This document shows positions 1-5,259 of a stretch of DNA of 6,986 nt, piece after piece. The position numbers and the translations under genes are program-made. The notes beneath the pieces are model-generated. The model did no database searches. It was not told the origin of the DNA and was given only the letters and a program-made list of their open reading frames with translations. The stretch covers positions 1 through 6,986 of the forward strand of contig JAAZJW010000383.1 in the NCBI GenBank assembly GCA_012800145.1, in the 5' to 3' direction. This DNA comes from Clostridiales bacterium (GTDB lineage: Bacteria; Bacillota; Clostridia; Peptostreptococcales; Natronincolaceae). The first letter of the stretch is position 1; each line of letters begins with the position of its first letter.

Positions 1-36
1 CCCCAAACCCCGGGATTTTATCGCTTTGGTTCTTTA

Positions 37-78
37 AAACATAAAAAGGAATCATGACAGTGACTCCTCTTTATGTTT
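37..78. repeat. Inverted repeat with 18-bp arms, possible terminator or element end
   Basis: The left arm AAACATAAAAAGGAATCA (37-54) and right arm TGACTCCTCTTTATGTTT (61-78) are inverted copies with two differences, separated by the 6-nt loop TGACAG. In a minus-strand transcript both differences become G-U wobbles, so all 18 positions could pair. In a plus-strand transcript they are two A-C mismatches. The plus-strand 3' flank is fairly T-rich (CTTACGTTTTTATG), so it could end transcription from a gene left of the window. It could also be a small mobile-element hairpin. Confidence 0.6.
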
Positions 79-322
79 CTTACGTTTTTATGCAACACAC
101 AGTCTGCCGGTTCCCTTGTGTCCTTTTTGTATTGTATATACTGTAAAAACCCGCCAAGATGGTGTACCTGTCACAAAATTTTCTGTTTTTAATATCTAAT
201 CAACTGTAAAAGTACGAAGAAAATTGTATAACCTATTTCAGTTAATCCCAAAACTATCGAGGAATTATCCGAATGATAAAGGGTACCTAGTACCTGCGAT
301 CGGCGGCACATATAAGTTTTAA

Positions 323-352
323 TTGTGTGATTTCTAATATTTATGATATAAT
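323..352 (+). promoter_or_regulatory. Promoter of the AbrB-type antitoxin
   Basis: A perfect -10 box TATAAT (347-352) is preceded by TGA (344-346), giving an extended -10. A weak -35 box, TTGTGT (323-328), lies 18 bp upstream. Transcription would start near 359, leaving a leader of about 15-20 nt. An AT-rich dyad (ATATT 337-341, AATAT 350-354) overlaps the -10. Autorepression by the antitoxin binding such a dyad would fit the family but is not shown here. Confidence 0.65.
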
Positions 353-375
353 ATGTTCAGTTAAGGGAGTGAGGG

Positions 376-624
376 GTGGAAAATATGAATATTGTTTCTA
401 GGCTCAATGAAGATTTAAGTATAAAAATACCTGAGCATATTCTTAAAAAAACAGGGTTAAAACCGGGTTCGGAAATAATATGGCTATATGATGAATTTGG
501 GCAAATAATATTAATGAAGAAACCGGATAATTTCGCAAAAGCATTGAGAGGTTTAGGCAAAGAATTATGGAACAAAACAGATGTGGATAAATATATCGAA
601 GAGGAAAGAAAATCATGGGAGTAA
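376..624 (+). CDS. AbrB/MazE-fold (VapB-type) antitoxin
   Basis: This 82-aa protein has the usual two-part layout of an AbrB-type antitoxin. Residues about 4-52 form the DNA-binding swapped-hairpin domain (SIKIPEHILKKTGLKPGSEI, then a strand ending IILMKKP). Residues about 53-82 form a charged helical tail with LRGLGKELW and IEEERKSWE, which resembles the toxin-binding tail of antitoxins paired with PIN-domain VapC toxins. It would repress its own promoter and neutralise a toxin RNase. The chosen start is GTG 376, with AAGGGAG (363-369) 6 nt upstream; ATG 385, with GAGGGGTGG just before it, is a good alternative. The toxin expected in the overlapping frame is missing, so this looks like an orphan antitoxin. 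It converges on the helicase operon, whose last stop codon is about 100 bp away. The family assignment rests on motifs recognised by eye. Confidence 0.85.
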   Translation: MENMNIVSRLNEDLSIKIPEHILKKTGLKPGSEIIWLYDEFGQIILMKKPDNFAKALRGLGKELWNKTDVDKYIEEERKSWE

Positions 625-725
625 TAGGGCACAGTCTGAATTGTTTCCGGCGTTTTGTTCGGTATATTTTTTATCCGTTTTTACAAAGGAAGGCGAAAAC
701 CACCCCCTTATTGTTTTATTACTAA
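615..725 (+). pseudogene. Possible remnant of the toxin gene partnered with the AbrB-type antitoxin
   Basis: An ATG at 615 overlaps the last codons of the antitoxin by 10 nt, as toxin starts commonly do in VapBC operons. It opens a frame that begins MGVIG. PIN toxins usually begin with a hydrophobic strand followed by an Asp (for example VIVDT). Here the frame continues as HSLNCFRRF without that Asp and stops after 36 codons. Its last four bases overlap the stop codon of the convergent helicase operon. Only the position and the first few residues suggest a toxin. The frame may instead be untranslated sequence. No PIN motif appears in the other two plus frames either. Confidence 0.3.
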
Positions 726-1435
726 ACAACCCCCTCAGTTTCACATACCTTGTCCATATTCGGTTTCGGGAACCAATTATCCAAATTTAGTTTACCCACA
801 TAGATATAATCATTGCCATATTCCGAATGAATCGGTGCAAAAATATTTTTATATTCGTTAACATAAAAACGCCCGCCGTTATTGCCTTTTATAATTGCTA
901 TTTCTTTTGCTACTGATAAAGCAACTGTTTTTCCCACTTCACGGGAAAGTTTTTTTTCGATTATTACATTTTCCCGCGGAGAGTACCTATAAGTAATATC
1001 CTTCCCGCCTGCGTTTAATATATATGGAATGCCTGCATGCGGTCCGACCCAAATATCTCCGGCCTGGAGCTGTTTCCCATCAAAATCAATTGCCTCACCT
1101 GAAATCTTTTTCCCCTCAAACTCGAAAAAAATCGGATTATGATATTCACCGGCGTAATAATATTTACTATCTGCCGCCGGGACTAACACCTGGCTGTACT
1201 CATTAATATAAAATTTTCCCCCGGGTGAACCACTGAAATAAAGTTTGATTTCGTTGATTTTGTCTACTAATTCCCCATGTTCATCTGTTGAAGGATACCA
1301 TATTTCTTCATCCACAGAACGGTATACCAGTCCTATAACATATTCCCCATGTTTATTCCTTTTTATAGAGTAACTTGCGTCTTTGCTTACATTGGCCGGA
1401 ATATTACCTTTAAATTCAATAAATTCTTTACTCAT
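722..1435 (-). CDS. Uncharacterised repeat protein, third gene of the helicase operon
   Basis: I do not recognise this 237-aa protein from any named family. It is a paralogue of the upstream gene, with the same length and layout. Unit A spans residues about 60-100, with KINEIKLYF, then GGKFYINEYSQVLVP (72-86) and YYYAGEY. A linker carries QLQAGDIW (122-129) and GIPYIL (135-140). Unit B spans residues about 170-222, with GGRFYVNEYKNIFAP (187-201) and YIYVGKLNLDNWF. The composition suggests a beta-rich, soluble, cytoplasmic protein. There is no signal peptide, membrane segment or obvious catalytic motif. The start ATG 1435 is preferred because AGGAG lies 10 nt upstream and inside the 9-codon-longer alternative (ATG 1462). 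It begins 5 nt after the stop of the previous gene, so translation is probably coupled. It is likely a partner subunit of the helicase, by inference from operon position and shared sequence. Confidence 0.85.
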   Translation of the reverse strand: MSKEFIEFKGNIPANVSKDASYSIKRNKHGEYVIGLVYRSVDEEIWYPSTDEHGELVDKINEIKLYFSGSPGGKFYINEYSQVLVPAADSKYYYAGEYHNPIFFEFEGKKISGEAIDFDGKQLQAGDIWVGPHAGIPYILNAGGKDITYRYSPRENVIIEKKLSREVGKTVALSVAKEIAIIKGNNGGRFYVNEYKNIFAPIHSEYGNDYIYVGKLNLDNWFPKPNMDKVCETEGVV

Positions 1436-1440
1436 AGATT

Positions 1441-2154
1441 CTATTCTCCTTTCAAAAACCATTGTTCATAATTGATTCTTCCCACATAATATGGAACCCA
1501 ATTTTCATCCATGTCGGGGTCATATTCACTGATGGTGTTTTTCATTAAAACAATCCCATATGGATTTACAATAAAACGAACCGGTCCCCACCTGCGCAAC
1601 ATTCTGATTTTTTTTATTAATTCCTTATCTTCAAAAAATGGACGAACAATATCATTTCTATTTTTATGATAGATTTTGTTTCTCTGCGAAAGATTATGAG
1701 GTATCCCTATATAGGGCTTATTCCATATGCTTCCAGGTTTCAGACCTTCATCGTCTGATAAATCAATTATTTCGTTGGTAACTGGGTTTTTGAATAATAA
1801 GACACCTGTTACCTCGCCGACGAAAAAAACTTTTTGCTTGTTACAGTAGGAATCATATATCGGCACGAGGACTTGTCCATATTCATTTATTTGGAATGCT
1901 CCACCCCTCTTACCTGTATATGTCATCTTTATATTGTTGATAGATTCTATAAAATGCTGCAAACCATCGGTTTCACACGCTAAACATAGACCTGTCTCTT
2001 CCCCCACTGTGTGTTCAATGATAGGCCAAAACCCATAATGTTTATGTACACATTTTAGTCTGAAAACTGATTTTGGTCCCGGTATCCTGCTATATCTTCC
2101 ATACCACTCTTCGGGTAGTTGGTTTTTAAATCTAAATCTATTTGAGTCCAACAT
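1441..2154 (-). CDS. Uncharacterised repeat protein with possible zinc site, second gene of the helicase operon
   Basis: The function of this 237-aa protein is unknown. Two diverged units are visible. Unit A has ESINNIKMTYTG, then GGAFQINEYGQVLVP (84-98) and FFVGEV (110-115). Unit B has KELIKKIRML, then VRFIVNPYGIVLM (192-204) and YYVGRINYEQWF (222-233). Between them, GLKPGSIW (137-144) and GIPHNL (150-155) match the linker of the downstream paralogue. The N-terminal region has clustered potential metal ligands: Cys35, His37, His39, His48, Cys57 and Cys60 (the last two in C-x-x-C). The paralogue lacks these, so one protein may be structural and the other may hold a zinc site. The start ATG 2154 follows the helicase stop by 11 nt, with AGGGGG 7 nt upstream. 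No signal peptide or membrane segment is seen. Involvement in a helicase complex is inferred. Confidence 0.85.
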   Translation of the reverse strand: MLDSNRFRFKNQLPEEWYGRYSRIPGPKSVFRLKCVHKHYGFWPIIEHTVGEETGLCLACETDGLQHFIESINNIKMTYTGKRGGAFQINEYGQVLVPIYDSYCNKQKVFFVGEVTGVLLFKNPVTNEIIDLSDDEGLKPGSIWNKPYIGIPHNLSQRNKIYHKNRNDIVRPFFEDKELIKKIRMLRRWGPVRFIVNPYGIVLMKNTISEYDPDMDENWVPYYVGRINYEQWFLKGE

Positions 2155-2165
2155 ATTCCATCCCC

Positions 2166-4355
2166 CTATGGAAACTCCAATCCATTATTTATTTTACATA
2201 TATGACGATATTTGCCATCCTCGAGGTATATAATATATCGGTTATCAGCTAGAAAGAATTTAGTAATTCTTTTATTTTGTTCATGTAATTGTTTAAGATT
2301 GTTTATTAGCTTTGTAGCATTTTCCCCCAAATCTTTATTTAATGCATTTTGTTCCCTGGCATATTGTTCCCCCTTTTTATTTTTGCGGGCAATTACCGCC
2401 CTGCCATGTTTTTGTTTAAAAAATAGTGTCTCCAATTTCAAATCGTTAACAATATCATTAGGGACTATCTCTAATGGAAAAACTTCATCCCAACTAAAAT
2501 TGCTATCCTTATCTTTAATTTGGGAAATTTTAAAATTCTCCTGTAATTGGGTAACGTATCTTGTTATCCAATTATTTTGTTCCCTAGTTAAAACAATTAC
2601 GTATTTTTTTTGAAATGACACTTTAAATCTGCCATAGCTGCCTTTTACCTTTTTTACTAATTCAGTAATCCCTTGAGGATTCACTATTACATTTTTATTT
2701 TCATCAAATACATTCCCATTGGAGTCACAAGAATACTCATTTCCTTTGTATTCACCCGGATAAACATCTCCCGGTACCAGTTCATTTATATTAATTTCAT
2801 TTTCCGAGGGTATCGGTATTTTGGGCGGTTCTGATTGTTCTATCATTTGGTTATTTTGATCTATTATATAATATTGATTTCTCTTGGCACCCAGTATCTG
2901 TTCCCAATTTGCCCTCATATATATGTTTTCATCTACAGTTTCTCGTGCATACAATACATAAATTTTTGACAGATTATCAGCATCTTTTTTTGTTTTTCTG
3001 AGAACCCGACCTAGTGTTTGGATTCGTTGCCTCACCGATGTGCTCGATGCTGCTATTATACCTATATCGGTTTCAGGAACGTTAAAACCCTCTATAAGGG
3101 ATCTTGCTGATACAATCACTCGGGCAGTTCCGTTTCTGAATGATTCTATGTTATTTCTTCTGACAGTTTTCGGCAATTTACTATTTTCAACAACTGCCGG
3201 ATAGTTTTCTGTCAATAATTTTTTATGCAGATTCATTACCGCCTCAATCGATTCATGAAAAATAATTCCCCTGCTTGTTGGGTTATGCTTGATATGTTTT
3301 TCCAAAATTTTCAATATAACTTTTTCTCTTGATTCAGCTTTATACAGCAGCTGTTTCCTTTCATTGGTTTTGTGGATATATTGTCTGGCTAACATACCGA
3401 TGGAATCATTTTCCTTTGCATATGACCGGAGCATGGCCATCATATTTTCACCGGTAATCCTTCTATCACTTTCATTTCTTATGTCCTTATCTAATTTTCT
3501 TATAGCCCTCGATAACTGCCTATATCTATATCTTTCATTGTTGTTAAGGGAAATGCCGATATGGATTATTTCAAATTCTGGAAGTATTCCCATTGCAAGT
3601 GCTTGTTTTACATTTAGTTCAAATATTATAGGGCCAAGTTCCCTGCCGAGCAGGCTATTACTATAGTTATTATTGTACTGTTCGTTATGTTTACTACTTG
3701 ATTCTCCCCTTTCCGGTGTGGCTGATAAACCGAGATTAAATTTTCTCTTGGTGTTAAATATCTTGCTCATTTCTTTAGCACCGGCCCGGTGACATTCATC
3801 AACTATCAGTAACAGGTTTTCTGTTGCCTTCTCCGGTATTTTTTTATAAAGCTTCTCTGAGGCCGACTTTAGAACTGCGATAACAATTCTTTTTTCATCA
3901 CTAATATTGTCATCATATCCCCCGCCCAGCCTCCCAATCATGTTGTCCGACAGATTGCTATTTTTTAATATTTCATTATACCATTGATTTTGTAAAACTA
4001 TTGTGGGTACCACAATTGCAACGACAAGTTCGGTAATTTGTTTTTTAAGCGATTCAATTATTGCTAATGCTAAAATAGTTTTACCGGCTCCGGTAACAAC
4101 TTTTATTGTACCTTTTTTTTCTAAAAACCATCTTTCCATACACTCTTGTTGCCATTTATACAAATTCACATTTTTTGTCATATTCCATTCAACCGGTCTC
4201 ATTTGTGCATCGGTATCATTTGCTTGGTTTATGTTGGTTTCCTTTTCAACAATTTCATTTGAATCCCAATGTTTTTTTGTGTCGGGTGCATGGTCAGGAA
4301 ATTCCTTTTTCAATGATAACTTAAAGGAATTTCCCTTAGGTTTGTCTTTGCTCAT
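2166..4355 (-). CDS. Superfamily 2 DEAD/DEAH-type helicase with a C-terminal repeat module
   Basis: This 729-aa ATPase belongs to the XPB/Ssl2-like (COG1061-type) SF2 helicases. Residues 1-60 are hydrophilic and probably disordered. An aromatic LYKWQQECM (65-73) precedes Walker A TGAGKT (88-93). Walker B is DECH (186-189) and motif III is SAT (211-213). RecA domain 2 carries GIIFHES (363-369), motif V in SARSLIEGFNVPE (416-428) and motif VI QRIQTLGRVLRK (443-454). All key ATPase residues are intact. Residues about 490-729 are an extra region with no fused nuclease that I can recognise. It holds two diverged units (GRFKVSFQKKYVIVL, 575-589; KFFLADNRYIIYLE, 699-712) resembling those in the two downstream proteins. 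The start has GGGGGTGG 9 nt upstream. It is the first gene of the operon. Restriction-type or phage-defence helicases are the closest functional analogy, but substrate and role are unknown. Confidence 0.95.
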   Translation of the reverse strand: MSKDKPKGNSFKLSLKKEFPDHAPDTKKHWDSNEIVEKETNINQANDTDAQMRPVEWNMTKNVNLYKWQQECMERWFLEKKGTIKVVTGAGKTILALAIIESLKKQITELVVAIVVPTIVLQNQWYNEILKNSNLSDNMIGRLGGGYDDNISDEKRIVIAVLKSASEKLYKKIPEKATENLLLIVDECHRAGAKEMSKIFNTKRKFNLGLSATPERGESSSKHNEQYNNNYSNSLLGRELGPIIFELNVKQALAMGILPEFEIIHIGISLNNNERYRYRQLSRAIRKLDKDIRNESDRRITGENMMAMLRSYAKENDSIGMLARQYIHKTNERKQLLYKAESREKVILKILEKHIKHNPTSRGIIFHESIEAVMNLHKKLLTENYPAVVENSKLPKTVRRNNIESFRNGTARVIVSARSLIEGFNVPETDIGIIAASSTSVRQRIQTLGRVLRKTKKDADNLSKIYVLYARETVDENIYMRANWEQILGAKRNQYYIIDQNNQMIEQSEPPKIPIPSENEININELVPGDVYPGEYKGNEYSCDSNGNVFDENKNVIVNPQGITELVKKVKGSYGRFKVSFQKKYVIVLTREQNNWITRYVTQLQENFKISQIKDKDSNFSWDEVFPLEIVPNDIVNDLKLETLFFKQKHGRAVIARKNKKGEQYAREQNALNKDLGENATKLINNLKQLHEQNKRITKFFLADNRYIIYLEDGKYRHICKINNGLEFP

Positions 4356-4407
4356 AATATACTACCACCCCCAATTGTGCAGTTTAAAAACCTTACATTT
4401 CATTTCT

Positions 4408-4436
4408 ATATTACTAAATTCAACCATATTAAACAA
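4408..4436 (-). promoter_or_regulatory. Candidate promoter of the helicase operon
   Basis: On the minus strand TTGTTT (4431-4436) and TAATAT (4408-4413) are separated by exactly 17 bp. They match the sigma-A consensus at three and four of six positions. Transcription would start near 4400, giving a leader of about 45 nt before the helicase ATG. The surrounding DNA is AT-rich, so chance matches are easy and this is a modest prediction. Confidence 0.35.
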
Positions 4437-4574
4437 GGCACAGATTTGTATAGTTTTCATATAGACGAAAGGAACAAGTACTTGAAAGTCGGAGATCAAA
4501 AAAACCGGGTTCATCCATGGCTCTGTTTTTTGTTACAGGCTGATACCCTATTGCAGGATTGCATAAAATGGCTT

Positions 4575-4622
4575 TTATGTCGAAGTAAAACGTTAATAAA
4601 TTTTCATTTTTTACCGACATAA
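4575..4622. repeat. Inverted repeat (hairpin) upstream of a short ORF
   Basis: TTATGTCG (4575-4582) pairs with CGACATAA (4615-4622). The pairing continues after a 2-nt bulge as GTAAAA (4585-4590) with TTTTAC (4609-4614). That gives 14 base pairs around an 18-nt AT-rich loop. It is not followed by a clear T-run on either strand, so it is not a standard intrinsic terminator. It may be the remains of a small mobile element or a protein-binding dyad. Confidence 0.5.
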
Positions 4623-4639
4623 TATAAGGGGTGCATACA

Positions 4640-4759
4640 ATGGATTTAATAAATTTCCGAAAAACAGTAAACATGAAAGACATATTTAAAAAGCCATCGT
4701 TGTCAGGCACCAAGTTATCAAGCTATTGTGTTCAGTACTGGGTGCTAGATTATAATTAA
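4640..4759 (+). CDS. Doubtful 39-aa open reading frame
   Basis: An ATG at 4640 has AAGGGGTG 6 nt upstream and opens a frame of 39 codons (beginning MDLINFRKTVNMKDIF, ending YWVLDYN). I recognise no domain in it. It runs through one copy of the short dispersed repeat (4690-4712), which suggests that its second half is repeat-derived. It could be a small peptide gene or a chance frame behind a chance ribosome-binding site; the second is more likely. Confidence 0.15.
   Translation: MDLINFRKTVNMKDIFKKPSLSGTKLSSYCVQYWVLDYN
4690..4712 (+). repeat. Short dispersed repeat, copy 1
   Basis: This 23-bp segment reads AAAGCCATCG, then TTGT, then CAGGCACCA. It matches copy 2 at 5164-5186, in the same orientation, at 20 of 23 positions; the differences all fall in the central four bases. 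A degraded third segment (4788-4804) matches the end of copy 2 and its right flank at 13 of 17 positions. The nature of the repeat is unknown. Confidence 0.55.
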
Positions 4760-4882
4760 ATTTCGGTTAGTAACTTGACAACTTTATGTCTGGTACCGTT
4801 CATAAACCGAGGAAAATTCTGCGCTATATAAATTTTGACTGTGACCGTGACCTCTTTCAATACAGAATTGTTTAAATGCATA

Positions 4883-4891
4883 TGATATAAT
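4883..4891 (+). promoter_or_regulatory. Extended -10 promoter of the second antitoxin
   Basis: TGA-TATAAT (4883-4891) is a perfect extended -10 element. No -35 box at the usual distance is apparent, as expected for promoters of this kind. The 11-mer TATGATATAAT is identical to that in front of the AbrB-type antitoxin (342-352). The start of transcription would be near 4898. No separate promoter was found for pseI, so this one may also feed the pse genes. Confidence 0.6.
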
Positions 4892-4922
4892 TAGACAAAG
4901 GGATTGCTATTTATCAAAGGAG

Positions 4923-5135
4923 ATGACAATTATAGCCATAACAGGACCCTTAACCGGCCTACAAATAGAAATTCTCAAATTATATTCTACAAAAATGAGT
5001 GAAGCGGAATTATATGAATTAAAACTCTTACTTACTAATCATTATGCAAAAAAGGCTGCGGATGTGGCGGACGCCCTTTGGGATAAATGTGGTTTTTCAG
5101 ATGAACACATGAGGAATTGGCTAAATGAAAATTAA
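4923..5135 (+). CDS. Small antitoxin-like protein of the COG1569 PIN-toxin module type
   Basis: This 70-aa protein resembles the small helical proteins found directly upstream of COG1569 PIN-family toxins. Shared traits are an LTxLQxEILKL opening, a middle helix S-E-x-E-L-x-E-L-K-x-L-L, then AKKAADVADALWDKCGFSDE and a final Trp-containing helix. It should bind and neutralise the adjacent toxin. The next frame overlaps its stop by 11 nt and begins like such a toxin but is broken. The start is odd: AAAGGAG (4916-4922) directly abuts ATG 4923 with no spacer. The normal spacing would point to a rare ATT 4929 or ATA 4932 codon. An extended -10 promoter lies about 35 nt upstream. The assignment comes from sequence pattern plus context and is moderately sure. 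Confidence 0.7.
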   Translation: MTIIAITGPLTGLQIEILKLYSTKMSEAELYELKLLLTNHYAKKAADVADALWDKCGFSDEHMRNWLNEN

Positions 5136-5259
5136 CGGTAGATTGAGGATTGTTATTGATACTAAAGCCATCGGCGCCAGGCACCATTCATACAACATAA
5201 AACGTAATAAACAAGAAAAAGGTGGACAAAATGCAAAATCAATTAATCATATCAAATAA
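5125..5259 (+). pseudogene. Truncated PIN-domain (COG1569-type) toxin gene
   Basis: ATG 5125 overlaps the antitoxin stop by 11 nt, typical of a coupled toxin gene. The frame begins MKINGRLRIVIDT, which is the first beta strand of PIN toxins, including the first catalytic Asp (residue 12). The Asn that usually follows DT is Lys here. From 5164 the sequence becomes the short dispersed repeat, and the frame drifts on without PIN features to a stop at 5257-5259, already inside pseI. The remaining about 120 residues with the other acidic active-site positions are absent. The toxin must be inactive. The recognisable toxin part is 5125-5163 only. Confidence 0.65.
5164..5186 (+). repeat. Short dispersed repeat, copy 2, at the toxin breakpoint
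   Basis: This segment reads AAAGCCATCG, then GCGC, then CAGGCACCA, and matches copy 1 (4690-4712) at 20 of 23 positions. It starts exactly where similarity to a PIN toxin ends, just after the ACT codon of the IVIDT strand. This suggests that the repeat, or a deletion ending in it, removed the rest of the toxin gene. Together, copies 1 and 2 form direct repeats around the antitoxin gene. Confidence 0.55.

Larger units (their letters stand above)
1..375. other. Non-coding stretch upstream of the AbrB-type antitoxin
   Basis: No convincing gene is present on either strand. The stretch contains the large inverted repeat at 37-78, several A/T runs, and a 7-bp tandem repeat (GTACCTA then GTACCT, 283-295). 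That repeat also forms a small palindrome, GGTAC-CTA-GTACC (282-294), and is closely followed by CGATCG (297-302). These short palindromes lie just upstream of the antitoxin promoter and could be operator sites, but that is only a suggestion. The left edge of the window cuts off whatever gene lies further upstream. Confidence 0.6.
4356..4922. other. Divergent intergenic region between the helicase operon and the second antitoxin
   Basis: This stretch of about 570 bp has no gene I can support. It contains the helicase operon promoter on the minus strand, a hairpin at 4575-4622, a doubtful 39-codon frame at 4640-4759, one full and one degraded copy of a short repeat (4690-4712 and 4788-4804), a tandem GTGACC-GTGACC (4841-4852), and the antitoxin promoter at 4883-4891 on the plus strand. 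Open frames of 80-95 codons occur on both strands (4377-4622 plus, 4429-4713 minus), but their composition is Cys/Phe/Leu-rich and looks like translated non-coding DNA. Confidence 0.55.

Noticed and set aside
282..302. Small palindromes (GGTAC-CTA-GTACC and CGATCG) as a specific operator
   Set aside because: They are short and lie upstream of the promoter core, and GTACCTA tandem repeats like this could be simple degenerate repeat DNA.
686..709. Terminator for the helicase operon or the antitoxin
   Set aside because: On the minus strand the stem needs many G-U pairs and has no T-run after it. On the plus strand a T-rich tail exists, but the stem has several A-C mismatches.
1436..1462. Upstream start (ATG 1462) for the third operon gene
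   Set aside because: The AGGAG that fits ATG 1435 lies inside the extra nine codons, which also overlap the end of the previous gene.
3289..3666. 125-codon plus-strand frame opposite the helicase
   Set aside because: It is a shadow of the helicase gene: the motif-bearing protein on the other strand explains the sequence. The same holds for frames at 2212-2613, 4003-4464 and 1024-1206.
4377..4622. 81-codon open frame on the plus strand
   Set aside because: No Shine-Dalgarno site precedes the ATG, the composition is rich in Cys, Leu and Phe, and it ends inside the hairpin.
4634..4641. CATACAAT resembling a sporulation sigma-E -10 element
   Set aside because: No matching -35 element lies 13-15 bp upstream, and the segment overlaps the start codon of the small frame.
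4429..4713. 94-codon open frame on the minus strand, upstream of the helicase
   Set aside because: It has no convincing ribosome-binding site, overlaps the helicase promoter region, the hairpin and repeat copy 1, and its translation shows no recognisable domain.
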